64,000 nucleotides of DNA from Okapia johnstoni (GCA_024291935.2 CM044320.1:34626001-34690000), one strand, 5' to 3'. Positions 44,549-56,572 are shown, counted from the stretch's first letter. Notes: generated by a model from the letters alone, not told the origin. Numbers and translations: made by a program.

Positions 44549-45205
44549 ACCACAATTCAAAAAGATATATGTACCCCAGTGTTCATTACAGCAATATTTA
44601 CAGTAGCTATTTACAGGACATGGAAGCACTGTTTACAGGACATGAAAGCAACCTAGATGTCCATCAATAGATGAATAGGTAAAGAAGCTGTGATAGATAT
44701 ATACAATGGAATAGTACTCAGCAATAATAAAGAATGAATTTGAGTCAGTTGTAGTGAAGTGGATGAACCTAGAGCCTATTAAAAAGAGTCAAGAAAGAAA
44801 AACAAATATTGTTTATTACTGCATATATATGGAATCTAGAAAAATAGTACTAATGAACCTCCTTTCAGGGAAAGAATGGGGACACAGACTTTAGAGAATG
44901 GACTTGTGAATATAGTGGGGGAAGGAGAGGGTGGGACAAATTAAGAAAGTAGTATTGACTTACATACACTATCATGTGTAAAATAGATGGCTGGTGGGAG
45001 GTTGCTGTATAGGCAGGGAGCCCACCCTGGTGTTCTGTGACCACCTAGAAGGGTAGGATGACAGCAGGGAGGGAGGCTTAGGAGGGGAGGGCATATATGT
45101 GTAATTATGGCTGATTCTTGCGATTGTAAGGTGGAGGTTGGTACAGCATTGTAAAGCAATTATCCTTCAATTAAAAGAGAAATTAAAAAATAATTTTAAA
45201 ATAAA
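44549..45205 (+). mobile_element. L1 3' end, forward orientation
   Basis: The ORF2 C-terminal coding remnant (gatgtccatcaatagatgaa, tacaatggaatagtactcag) is followed by the ruminant-type 3' UTR (tggaggttggtacagcattg, aagcaattatccttcaatta) and an A-rich tail. Near the start a block of about 20 bases, ttacaggacatggaagca, is tandemly duplicated at 44611-44628 and 44633-44650. Confidence 0.9.
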
Positions 45206-45602
45206 GTTTTTTTAAATCTACTTTTAAATTTAAAACTAGTTATCTCAGTTTTAATGAATTGCCTTCATTAAAGAGAAGATTTTCTGCAAAAAGTTTTTAT
45301 ACCAAAAACTGGATTAAGAGTCTACCTTAAATTTAATTACTTATATGCTCATAGTATGATTCTGCATAAACTTAGCAGCAAGTATATATTACTTTTATGT
45401 GTTTATTTGGTCTTAAAAGTTTTGCTCATTTTTTATTGAGTGATTGAAGGCTGGATGCTAATTTCATAGTCATGAGTTCTTTTCAAGTTAGATAGTACAT
45501 GACCCCTTGTGAGGTATACTAATGCCAAGGTTTATAGGAACACATGTCAGAGATGGTATAGAATCATTATTATAATAATTATTCTGTGACACTGAATTGT
45601 TT
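45206..45602. other. Anonymous AT-rich intron
   Basis: No exon or recognisable repeat is seen. Confidence 0.4.
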
Positions 45603-46580
45603 TTCTTTTTTTTTGTTGTTTTTTTTTTAACAAGCAGTAGCAACTTTATTTGGAAAGTCAGCAAATGGAGAAGATGATTGAATAGTATCCCAAAAAAACA
45701 TCTACCCTGAGTTAGGATTCAGGCTTTTTTAATACTGAAAGGGGTGAGGTGTGGTTGTTTGCTGCAGACTTTGGTGCCTGAATCTTTTGTTCTTGCAGCT
45801 GTCTACCTAGGCAGGTCACCGTATTCATGTAAACCTCCAACAGACTGGGACTTCCCAGCTGGCACAGTGTTAAAGAATCCATCTGCCAATGCAGGAGATG
45901 CAAGAGACTTGGGTTTGATCTGTGAGGTGGAATGATATCCTGGAGGAAACAGCAACCCACTCCAGTATTCTTGCCTGGAAAATTCCATGGACAGGGGAGC
46001 CTGGCGGGGTACAGTCCATGGGGTCACAAAGAGTCAGACACGACCCAGCATAGCACAGCCTAACAGCCAGCAAGAGGAATGTTATTTTCTATTATGCAGC
46101 GTTTTATCTCTGTGAATGGAAAACTGTTACAACTTTAAAGGTCACAGCCTTCAGAAAGGGCTATCCAGTATATCTCAGGCTATAGGCAACATTCTTAACT
46201 TGTAGCAAAAGCAATAGAATACAAAGGTTAAAGTAAAAGATTCAATATGGAGTCACATTTGTTCTCTTTTACAGAGTGTCCACAATTTTGCTTTTCATTT
46301 TTTTTTTCATTCATCATACCTAGAAATGTTTCCTGGAAACGATCTATCACCTTTCACATAAATACTTCAATATGCATCTCTAACACATAAAGGCTTTGTA
46401 AAATGAGCACTAACTCTTTAAGATCCCCTACACTCAGCCCAGGTTTGATTGCTCCTTACGGTCTAAACAATGCCACTTTCCCTAGTGAGATAAATCCTCC
46501 AGTTTTGACTCTACCTTGGAAAAAACATGGGGCTTCTCTCTGCCCTAGATGCCTCTTATAAGACTAACATTCTGCTCTCC
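45603..46580 (-). mobile_element. Polyadenylated retrosequence or LTR remnant (minus strand)
   Basis: Read on the minus strand, this block ends in AATAAA (complement of 45645-45650), 16 bases before an A-rich run (complement of 45603-45628). The body shows LTR-like composition, such as tctctgtgaatggaaaactg near 46109 on the + strand. It could be an old LTR or a processed 3' UTR; I cannot name a parent. A SINE at 45843-46070 splits it, and the far boundary is uncertain. Confidence 0.5.
45843..46070 (+). mobile_element. Bov-tA SINE
   Basis: Forward copy with head (cagtgttaaagaatccatct), middle and tail (gagtcagacacgacccagca). It is inserted in the minus-strand polyadenylated sequence. Confidence 0.92.
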
Positions 46581-47924
46581 CCCTTTTTTTATGATATTGA
46601 ATTTGATCTTTAACTTGTCTTATAAATTTAAATAACAAAATTTTCATTTCAGGATCACATAAATTGGTAAAATATAATTTAAATGTTTATTTACAGTAAT
46701 CCTATTTACATTAGCATGTTTAAAGTACCTTTGTCACTTTAAGAGTTCATGTTTTACCTTCTTTATGAGACTGTTAATCACCCAAGGAGAATTCTTAGAG
46801 TGCACGTGGATTTTTTTGTACCCAGTGTTTCTGAGCAGTGCTTAGTGATAGATTTGTGTGTGTGTGTGTAATGGTATTGCCAAAACATACGAAAACATGG
46901 ACTTACAATGTGGCTAAGCCTCATTCTCATCCAGTGGTGAGGCAAACCTGTTATTTTTGAATACTCTAGTTTACAATCTCAAGGGATATATTTACTGTAT
47001 TTTCCTACTTATCTGAGGTCACACTCTGACCTCAACCATTCTAGAACAAAGCCGCAGACCTCACCAGTAAATGAAGAGAAAGGTTTGAGCAAATTCTTTA
47101 AAAATCCATGTACTTTATTTGGTAGGTAAGTCATGGAGCCTTTTTCTCTCTCAACCAGATGGTTGAGTACAAAGTAATGGAGAAAAGATGTTTACACTCA
47201 CAGCAGCCAAAAATGAATGTTGAAGGAGATAACACACCCAAAGCTTGAAAATCTGAGAAATTTTGAGGCAGGGTTAGGTGGCTCTCAGGGTCTATATGTT
47301 TTCTGTATATTTCTTTGATGGACTTAAAATTTTAGACTTTACTTAAGTAAAAACGTTTAGGAAAGTGGTATCGTAAGGCACATTTACTGCATGTCAGTAG
47401 ATTTGCTTTCAAGTGTGCTATCTCCTTTTCTCTTTGAATGTTTACTTGCTTTACATATTCTTTCTGAATATTGTGATTTTAAAGGGAAGAGTCAGGAATT
47501 TACTATCTAAGACCTTTTCACGGTACAGAGAATAGTGGCCAAAATTTGTTAGCTTTGGAAGGATGATTATGTAGAATAAATGCTTTCTGAGAATTTTGTG
47601 ATTGGCTTAACTAGTTCATTGTTACTTCATGATTTAGCTCTTAACTGAAAGGTCACTGTTTGAAATAACCTTCTTCAGATTTATCTGGCTAAAGTAGTTT
47701 CTGCTCCCCCTAACCCCACTCTTGTGTTTTCCTCAGAGTACTTAGAAGAATGTTACTTATGTATTTATTGTTTGACTATTCCTTCCTTTTCTCAGAATAT
47801 AAGTTCCAGGAAGGTGAGACATTTTCTGTCATTTTTAATCATTGTATTATCAACTCCCAAAATAGTGGTTGACACATAAAAATATGTATGTTGGTTGGTT
47901 GGTTGACTGAAATGGTTAATAGCT
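46581..47924. other. 1.3 kb of intron without a supported gene
   Basis: Contains a short (GT)8 run at 46855-46871 and a ttggttggttggttgac repeat at 47890-47906. No exon or transposon is clearly recognised. Confidence 0.4.
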
Positions 47925-48548
47925 TGTGAAGTTCTCTGAATTTAGTGTTTCTCCCTACTTTCCCCTTGTTCAAATTCATATGCTGAAGCCCTAACCCCCA
48001 ATGTGATCGTATCTAGAAGTGGTGCCTTTGGGAGAGCCTTACATTTCAGTAAGATCAGAAGGAAAGGAAAGGATTTAGTGCTCTTTTAAGAGAAACCAGA
48101 GAGCTTGGTCACTCTCTCCCCCTAGGGATGTGAAGACACAGCTTGAAGGTAGCTTTCTCTAAGCTATAAGCTAGAAAGAAAGTCCTCTCTAGAAATCATT
48201 CATCCTAAGTTGCTTCAGTCATGTCTGACTCTTTGAGACCCATGGACTGTAGCCCTCCAGGCTCATGTGCCCATGGGATTCTTTAGGCAAAAATGCTGGA
48301 GTGGGTTGCCATGCCCTCCACCAGGGGATCTTCCTAACCTAGGCATCGACCCTACGTCACTAAGATCTCCTGTACTAGCAGGCAGGTTCTTTATCACTAG
48401 CACAACCTGGGAAGCCCCAGAAATCATTCATCTTGGCACCTTGACTTGGATTTCTAGCCTTCAGAGCTGTGAGAAAATAAATGTCTGTTGTTTATCACCT
48501 AGTATATGATATTTTGTCAAAGTATCCTGACCACACTAAGACATGGAG
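47925..48548 (+). mobile_element. MLT1-type LTR (ERVL-MaLR), split by a SINE
   Basis: Forward solo LTR. Landmarks in order are ttcaaattcatatgctgaag, ccctaacccccaatgtgatc, gtggtgcctttgggagagcc, agagaaaccagagagcttgg and gatgtgaagacacagcttga. After the SINE come gcaccttgacttggatttct, agctgtgagaaaataaatgt (carrying the AATAAA) and a terminal cacactaagaca. No internal retroviral genes remain nearby. Confidence 0.82.
48191..48432 (-). mobile_element. Bov-tA SINE with 14-bp target-site duplication
   Basis: A reverse-orientation SINE (48205-48418) sits in the MLT1 LTR between exact copies of agaaatcattcatc (48191-48204 and 48419-48432). The head contains an extra tcactaagatctcctgtact-type sequence relative to the common form. 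Confidence 0.95.
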
Positions 48549-48550
48549 TG

Positions 48551-48946
48551 TAGGTGTTTTTGATGCTTTTGAATTGAGGTGCTGGAGAAGACTTGAAAGT
48601 CCCTTGGACAGCAAGGAGATCAAACCAGTCAATCCTAAAGGAAATCAGTCCTGAATATTCATTGGAAGGACTGAGGTGGCAACTGAATCTCCAATACTTT
48701 GGCCACTTGATGTGAAGAGCCTTCCTGTTGGAAAGACCCTGATGTAGGGGAAAGATTGAAGACAAAAGGAAAAGAGGGCCACAAAGGATGAAATGGTTAG
48801 ATAATATCAGTGACTCAGTGGACATGAATTTGAGCAAATTCTGGGAGGTAGTGAAGGACGGGGAAGCCTGGTGCACTGCAGTCCATGAGGTTGCAAAGAG
48901 TCAGACATGACTTAGAGACTGAACAACAACAACAAATAGGTGTTTT
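48551..48946 (+). mobile_element. BovB LINE 3' end with target-site duplication
   Basis: A forward BovB 3' fragment (48561-48936) is bounded by taggtgtttt at 48551-48560 and 48937-48946. It ends gactgaacaacaacaacaaa, an ACA-type terminus unlike the TGAACTGAACTGA terminus of most other copies here. It lies immediately after the MLT1 end. Confidence 0.9.
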
Positions 48947-49911
48947 ATATTTAAGGCTGCAGTGTATTTCATCATCCATTTAATGTTTCCTTTTATGAGC
49001 CATCTCTATGCTAAAATTTAGTTGGATTCAATTATTTAAAAGATAAAAGTAAAATATTTTTAATTTGATTTTAAAAAACTGCTTAAGGAATTGATGGTAT
49101 TTAAAGGAAGATTTTGTGATAAAAATATTAGGAAATGTGTATTTTCTTTTGAGCTAATACATACATTAATCTTGTATTTTGTTAAATAACATTTTATAAG
49201 AAAATATTTGGTTTCAGCTGTAGATACAGAGTGGAGGGCATTTTAATAATGAAAAAGAGATATAAATATGCTACTTACTCCTCCTGCTTCTAAAATTACA
49301 GACTAACAGAGAGAGTGTCACAAGTTATGGCAGTGTCTGAAATCACAGGACAGCCTGAAACCTCTAGAATCTGAAAAAGGCAGCCTTCATAGCAAACACT
49401 AACTTGCTCTTTACTGCATAGGAATTTACAGATGTGGCAATAGCTCAGGTCCTGCTTCTGCTTTAAGACTTAATCAAGGACCTCACACAGTTTAAAATCA
49501 TTGACCCCTCTTTTGCTTTCAGTTTCGTGAGACTTTTTCCTCCTCTGTTATTTCAGACTTGTTCTTCACTTGGCCTTTGAACTCTCCCCCATTTTGTCAT
49601 AGTTTCTTCTATACAGGTAATATGCTTCCTGGAAAGTATCTTTTTCTTATTTTTCAATATGTGTACATTTTATATATGTCTAAATATACTTTCTCTTCCT
49701 TACATATTATTTCTTCTGTCTTATACATTTTCTTTAGCTCTTTTTCTTAAAACATAATCTTTCTAGCAACATGGTCTAGTAAGAATTCTAATATAGAAAC
49801 CTGTAACTGTAAAAGTTGCTTATAATTTCATACCTTACCAATAAAATTAAGATAGATACTATGAATTTCTCCTCTAGAATATTGTATAAATTTACACCTT
49901 TACCAAGAAAT
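48947..49911. other. Anonymous AT-rich intron
   Basis: No exon or clear repeat is seen. 49500-49760 is pyrimidine-rich. Confidence 0.4.
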
Positions 49912-50676
49912 AAATGAATGTGCCTATTGAACTAAAGAGCCTCTTGATGAAGGTGAAAGAGGAGAGTGAAAAAGTTGGCTTAAAGCTCAACGTTCAGAAA
50001 ACTAAGATCATGGCATCTGGTCCCATCACTTCATGGGAAATAGATGGGGAAACAGTAGAAACAGTGTCAGACTTTATTTTTTTGGGCTCCAGAATCACTG
50101 CTGATGGTGATTGCAGCCATGAAATTAAAAGACGCTTACTACTTGGAAGGAAGGTTATGGCCAACCTAGATAGCATATTTAAAAGCAGAGACATTACTTT
50201 GCCAACAAAAGTCCGTCTAGTCAAGGCTATGGTTTTTCCAGTGGTCATGTATGGATGTGAGAGTTGGACGGTGAAGAAAGCTGAGCGCCAAAGAATTGAT
50301 GCTTTTGAACTGTGGTGTTGGAGAAGACTCTTAAGAGTCCCTTGGACTGCAAGGAGATCCAATCAATCCATCCTAAAAGAGATCAATCCTGGGTGTTCAT
50401 TGGAAGGTCTGATGTTGAAGCTGAAACTCCAATACTTTGGCCACCTCATGTGAAGGGTTGACTCATTGGAAAAGACCCTGATGCTGGGTAGGATTGGGGG
50501 CGGGAGGAAAAGGGTACGACAGAGGATGAGATGGTTGGATGGCATCACCAACTCGATGGACATGGGTTTGGGTAGACTCCGGGAGTTGGTGATGGACAGA
50601 GAAGCCTGGCGTGCTGCAATTCACGGGGTCGCAAAGAGTCGGACACGACTGAGTGACTGAACTGAACTGAACTGAT
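49912..50676 (+). mobile_element. BovB LINE 3' end, well preserved
   Basis: A forward fragment of about 765 bases has a 179-codon open stretch at 49914-50453 (KSLLMKVKEESEKVGLKLNV through [20 protein letters not shown]), then a stop and a second open piece to the LINE end. It starts downstream of the catalytic YADD motif, so no RT activity is possible. The terminus is gactgaactgaactgaactg. It pairs with the reverse copy that starts at 50995. Confidence 0.94.
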
Positions 50677-50994
50677 TTTGCCACATCCTTGCCTATACTA
50701 TGTATTACATCTTTTTGCCAATTAAAAAAGTAAAATATATCTCTTGTTTTTTAATTTTTGTTTTCTTATTGATATGTATGAATTTTCCTTGTGCTGTTAA
50801 CCATTTTCATTTCATCCCTGAATTTTTTATTTGTTTTTTGTCCATTAAAAAAATCTGTTCATCTAATTTTTAATGATTTATAGAAAACCTTTATACATGA
50901 GGGTTATTTACACTTTGCCAACTATGTGAGGATTATTTTCTATTTAATTGACCATTTAGTTATCTATACGGTTACACTTTTCTTTCTTCGGTTT
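50677..50994. other. Spacer between tail-to-tail BovB copies
   Basis: About 318 bases of AT-rich intron without other signal form the loop of the BovB inverted repeat. Confidence 0.6.
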
Positions 50995-52540
50995 AGTTCA
51001 GTTCAGTCGCTCAGTCGTGTCCGACTCTTTGCGACCCCGTGAGTCGCAGCACGCCAGGCCTCCCTGTCCATCAACAACTGGCGGAGTTTACCCAAACTCA
51101 TGTCCGTCGAGTCGGTGATGCCATCCAGCCAGCTCATCCTCTGTCGTCCCCTTCTCCTCCTGCCCCCAATCCTTCCCAGCATCAGGGTCTTTTCCAATGA
51201 GTCAACTCTTCGTATCAGGTGGCCAAAGTATTGGAGTTTCAGCTTCAGCATCAGTCCTTCCAATGAACACCCAGGACTGATCTCCTTTAGGATGGAATGG
51301 TTGGATCTCCTTACAGTCCAAGGGACTCTCAAGAGTCTTCTCCAACACCACAGCTCAAAAGCATCAATACTTCGGCGCTCAGCTTTCTTTATAGTCCAAT
51401 TTACATGACTACTGGAAAAACCATAGCCTTAACTAGACGGACCTTTGTTGTCAAAGTAATGTCTCTGCTTTTTAATATGCTATCTAGGTTGGTCACAACT
51501 TTCCTTCCAAGGAGTAAGCGTCTTTTAATTTCATGGCTGTAACCACCATCTGCAGTGATTTTGGAGCCCAGAAAAATAAAGTCTGACAATGTATCCACTG
51601 TTTCCCCATCATTTTCCCATGAAGTAATGGGACCAGATGCCATGATCTTAGTTTTCTGAAGTTGAGCTTTAAGCCAACTTTTCTGCTCTCCTCTTTCACT
51701 TTCATCAAGAGGCTTTTTAGCTCCTCTTCACTTTTTGCCATAAGGGTGGTGTCATCTGCATATCTGAGGTTATTGATATTTCTCCCGGCAATCTTGATTC
51801 CAGCTTGTGCTTCTTCCAGCCCAGCATTTCTCATGATGTACTCTGCATATAAGTGAAATAAGCAGGGTGACAGTATACAGCCTTGATGTACTCTTTTTCC
51901 TATTTGGAACTAGTCTGTTGTTTGTTTCCAGTTCTAACTGTTGCTTCCTGACCTGCAGACAGGTTTGTCAAGAGACAGATCAGGTAGCCTGGTATTTCCA
52001 TCTCTTTCAGAATTTTCCACAGTTTGTTGTGATCCACACAGTCAAAGGCTTTGGCGTAGTCAACAGAGCAGAAGTAGATGTTTTTCTGGAACTCTCTTGC
52101 TTTTTTGATGATCCAGTGAATGTTGGCAATTTGATCTCTGGTTCCTCTGCCTTTTCTAAATCCAGCTTGAACATCTGCAAGCTCACAGTTCACGTTCTGT
52201 TGAAACCTGGCTTGGAGAATTTTGGGCATTACTTTTCTAGCATATAAGATGAGTGGAATTGTGCAGTAGTTTGAACATTCTTTGGTATTCCCTTTCTTTG
52301 ATATTAGAATAATAACTGACCTTTTCCAGTCCTGTGGTCACTGCTGAGTTTCCCAAATTTTGAAGGCATATTGAGTGCAGCAGTTTCACAGCATCATCTT
52401 TTAGAATTTGAAATAGCTCAACTGGAATTCCATCACCTCCACTAGCTTTGTTGGTAGTGATGCTTCCTAAGGCCCACTTGATTTCATGTTCCAGGATGTC
52501 TGGTTCTAGGTGAGTGATCATAGCATCGTGGTTGTCTGTG
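50995..52540 (-). mobile_element. BovB LINE, 1.5 kb, several open segments
   Basis: Reverse-orientation LINE from its 3' end through the RT domain to an upstream region (EPDILEHEIKWALGSITTNK on the minus strand at 52237-52521). RT segments are visible but in different frames: FRKGRG and FCSVDYAKAFDCVDHNK at 51900-52229, NNLRYADDTTLMAKSEEELK at 51493-51834, and the C-terminal part at 51003-51643. At least three frameshifts inactivate it. This copy reaches furthest toward the LINE 5' side after the one at 32755-34431. Confidence 0.93.
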
Positions 52541-53352
52541 TCATATATTCTGTGATTCTGTGTATTAAATTGTTCTTTAGGGGACGTGTTTCTCAGTTTA
52601 TTCCAGACTTTTAAAATATCCCTCAGTTGAATTTTAGAGTTTTCTTCTTATAACTCCTGGACATTTACTGTTAAGTTTTTCCTAAACATGTTAAGAGTTT
52701 GTGTTTCACAGTAAATTTATAATTATACTTGTATTGTGAATTTATTCTTTATAATTCTAAATAACAGATATAGCAATATTCTTGTTATTTAGAATCAGGT
52801 TTCTTATAATCTCACCTTGGCTTTCAATCTTGATAGTTAAAAGCCCTTAAGCACCTACTATTGCTATAGATTTTGCTCCTGAATTTAGTGCAACAAACTA
52901 GAATATATATACTCTCCCAGAAACTGTGTCACTCCATGAAGGTAGAAATGTAATTTGATTGGGTGAATGAATGAAAGAATAAATGCAAGCATTGTCATGT
53001 AGTCTGATGGTGTGCTAAGTATGCAAGATCATGAAAGGAGGAAAAGTCATTAGAATTTCGACTCAGAAGGTTGACTGGTTTTTGTGGTAGTCAGTGGGGA
53101 AGGGATGGATTGTAGAGGGAAGAACATGTGCAAAGTCCTGCAGGTATAAGATAGTGTGACAGCTACTACTGGAGGTTCAGTAGTGAGTGTGTCTGGCTTG
53201 GATTATTAGCACTGACATGAAAGTTGCAGAATCTGAAAAGTTTGCTGTGGTCTGTCAAAAGCTTTTGGTAGTTGTGTGACACTGACTTTTTTGGTGTTTT
53301 AGAAAGATGTCTTTGCAGTTGATAGGTATGAGTTGGAGAAAGATGAGATGCA
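52541..53352. repeat. Possible ancient interspersed repeat
   Basis: Sequences near 53110-53160 (gggaagaacatgtgcaaagt) resemble a widespread old mammalian repeat whose family I cannot name with certainty. The first 500 bases are anonymous. Confidence 0.35.
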
Positions 53353-53456
53353 GTTAGGGAGACCTCCAGTATTCTTGCTTGGGAAATCTCATGGACAGAG
53401 GAACCTGGCGGGCTACAGTCCATGGAGTCACAAATAACTCAGGTATGATTGAGTGA
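53353..53456 (+). mobile_element. Bov-tA SINE, head-truncated
   Basis: Only the middle and tail are present (ctccagtattcttgcttggg to atgattgagtgact). The tRNA-like head is missing. Confidence 0.85.
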
Positions 53457-54885
53457 CTAGGTATTATTTTTCTAGGTATTAGTTGGGTGCTTGATATATT
53501 AGTGGAAAAAAACCGACAGCAGCAAACTGCTGTTCATAGAACCTCCTTTTTAGTAAATGAAAGAGAGTAATAACTTTGCAATAAACTAAATAGAAGCTTA
53601 TTTCAGGTAGATGAAAAAAACTGAGCAGGATAGGGGAATTGGGAATACTAGGGGAGGGAAGAGTAGATCACAATTTTAAGTGAAATGATGAAGGTTTCAG
53701 TTAAAACATGACTTTTGAGCAGAGACTTGAAGATGGTGTGAAGATTTTAAATCTAGAGAGAAGCCAAATGAAAATACTCTGAAGTCTGAACCTACAAGAG
53801 CAGTGTGGCTAGAGCTGAATGAATGAGGGAATGCAGGAAATGAAGTTACCTCACAGTGGAGGTGAAGCAGGGGATTGGAAGGACATAAAAACTGAATTTT
53901 ATTTAGGAAAAAATATTTTTATGGAAGTATCCAATTTTACACTTTAAAAATGTATGAATATCATCACATTTTGTTGAAAGAGTATGCCACAGTAAGAGGT
54001 AATGTAGGCAGTAATAGACTATATGTTCTGCAAAGCAGGCTGTCTGTTGTCATTCCAGAGCATATATATTCTTCTTTGCAAGTAAAACCTGGTCAGCAGC
54101 CAGCTTTTCTTCCTTGGAGACTCAGACATGGCTCAGCATACTCTTTGTTTCAGCTTTTTTTGTCTAAAATATTTTTGTGGCACTCCACATTTTTCCCTCC
54201 AGTGGATCTCTCTCTCTCTTTTTTTTTTTCTGTGTCATTGCAAGCATATGATCTGCTTTAGAATTAAGATATAAATCCATCTTTATTTCTCTGCAGTTGT
54301 GAGATGTGGCTGGGACTTCAAATAGGATTAGTTTTTAAGCAAGATTGAATTTGATGGACCATTTGGCATATTTCTTGTATATCTTTGGTAGACTTTCAGC
54401 AGATTTAGTATTTTAATGATTTTTAAAACTATTTAAGACAATTTTAAATCTCTACTGTACTCATAGAAAACTTAACAGCTAATTTTTTTAAAGAAACTAA
54501 TGAAGCAGATTTTATTATATATGGAATTCAAAGGATTCCCTTGTATCATATATTCTTGATAATATACTTTGACAAATTAGTACTTTGCTAATTTTCATTT
54601 TGTAGATTTTTAAACTTCTGTGCCTTTCAGAAGTATCATAAATTTCATTGATGTCTTGCATTGCTATCAACCTTTCAAAACTACAGGAGAATTAAATCAT
54701 AGATACTTCCATCTACCTTACATCATTATCTAGAGAAAGATATCTAGATGATACTTCAATCCAAATTTCCATTTTGGGTATTTTTAGTTTTGGTTGTTTT
54801 TTGTAAGCAAAAAAAAAAAATACTGTAGATTTATATTTACTTATTTGCAACTCATTTCTTTTCACAAAAGTTCCCTTTTTAAAAA
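53457..54885. repeat. Intron; ancient repeat likely at 53560-53890
   Basis: The 53700-53890 part (gagcagagacttgaagatgg, gtgtggctagagctgaatga) resembles the same kind of old repeat as 53080-53350 and may be its continuation across the SINE. From 53890 to 54885 the sequence is anonymous. A 103-codon open frame at 53950 ends in a CT/T run and has no family signal. Confidence 0.4.
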
Positions 54886-55197
54886 ATTTTGTTTATTTAG
54901 TTTTGGCTGCACTCGGTCTTCATTGCTGTGTGCAAGTTTTTCTTTAGTAGTGGCGAGGGGGGCTACTCTCTAGTTGTGGTACGTAGGTTTCCCTTGTTGT
55001 AGAGCATGGGCTCTAGTTACACAGCAGCACGCCAGTTCAGTAGCTGCGGCTCACGGGATCTAGAGCACAAGCTCAGGAGTTGTGGTGCACAGGCTTACTT
55101 GCCCTGCAGCATGTGGAATCTTCCAAGACCAGGGATCAAGCACATGTCCCCTGCATGGGCAGATGGATTCATGATCACTAGACAACCAGAGAAGCCC
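54886..55197 (-). mobile_element. CHR-type SINE, full length
   Basis: Reverse-orientation CHR SINE. It begins at a ttttgtttatttagttttgg A/T tail complement, includes ggctgcactcggtcttcatt, several CHR body units (gtagctgcggctcacgggat, gagttgtggtgcacaggctt) and a tRNA-like head ending gagaagccc. It is older than the Bov-tA copies. Confidence 0.88.
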
Positions 55198-56507
55198 TTC
55201 TACAAAAGTTTTGAGGGTCTTGTTTGATTTGAAACATCAAAGTAGATGTTTGAAGAACATCAGAGGCATGTTCTGATGATTCTGAAGAAACTCAGAAACA
55301 GGGAATAGATAGAGTGGAATATTAAGGCCAACAGAAAAGCAGGGCATGTATAATTATTTCTAAACATTTTTTTAGCACTGAGCTTCAAATTTTACTCTCA
55401 GATGGCTAATTTTGCTAAACAGAAAGGCCGGAATTGTAACTTGTAAAGAAAAACTTAAGTGAAAGTTGCATAGACGTTTAGTAGAATTTGTGGTATTAAG
55501 GCCTAAAAATTTGGATGAAGGACTTACACTTCAAAGCAGTATTGTTGCAGAAAATAAAAAGTGTAGAGAGATGACAAAACATTTTCCTCTACCCATAATC
55601 ATGTTATGTTGTTCATTTTCTTGAAGAAGCATCACAGTTGCAGTATACCAATAATACCAAGAATTATTATTTCTATTTTCTGTCAAGGTTTTAGATATGA
55701 AGTAAATAGAGGTCAATTTTTTAACCTCCTATTTGTTTATAAACAAGGTTGTGGAATTTCATATGTGAATACCAAAAAAATATATTCTTAATTTTCTTTT
55801 TTAGGCCACTTAGCTGTTGGACAATTTTGTTGAAAATAGATACTTACAATAGGAAATTTCCCTTCAGCTGATAGCTTGATAGTAGAGACAAATGATAGAC
55901 TTTAGACAATGGGAAAGAGAAATGATGGTGTTTGGGGAAAAATTTGTAATCCATTTACTTTCTGCTAACCTCAGAAAATTGGTCTTTTTGAAAATAGAGA
56001 TGCATTTTCATACCTGGACTCTTCATATGGTATTGAATGGAAAATAAAGGAGTCTTCCCGAAATAATACTGAAGAAAGAAAATTAAAATGTGACTCAGTT
56101 CCCTGTTATGCAAATAATGATTCAGTTCAATGTTGGACTTCAGGGGCCAATAATTTTTATGAAAGTATTACTAAAGCAAGGTGTTTGGGTTGGATTTTAA
56201 AATCAATGTCCTTTGGTTGACTTCCTTTCAGTTTTTTTTTTTTTTTCATTTTGAAGTACTTGTTTATCGTATTGTGGCATTTATTTCGTTCCTTCTAAAG
56301 TTTTCCTTTTGTATCCCTAGCACAAATATGGACATAGATCTAAATCTAATCCATATGCTAAATAAATTGTTTTTCCATATGCTGTAAACCCTGTTGTGTA
56401 TTCCCAAATGTATTATATTTTATATCATTTGAGTTCACATATGCTTGGCACACTTTGTAATTTTATCGGAGCTGAATCAGTAATTGTGACCAAATGACAG
56501 TTATAGA
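55198..56507. other. 1.3 kb of intron without a supported gene
   Basis: No exon or recognised transposon is seen. T14 lies at about 56231-56246. Confidence 0.4.
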
Positions 56508-56533
56508 CTGTGTGTGTGTGTGTATATATACAT

Positions 56534-56572
<39 letters not shown>
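56508..56572. repeat. (TG)n(TA)n(CA)n(TA)n compound microsatellite
   Basis: A TG block is followed by a short TA block, a CA block and a longer TA block. Because TG and CA are complementary, the centre can fold into a hairpin or cruciform. Confidence 0.95.

Noticed and set aside
53950..54261. 103-codon forward open frame.
   Set aside because: No domain, and it ends within a CT/T-run. It has no splice-site pair or family similarity.
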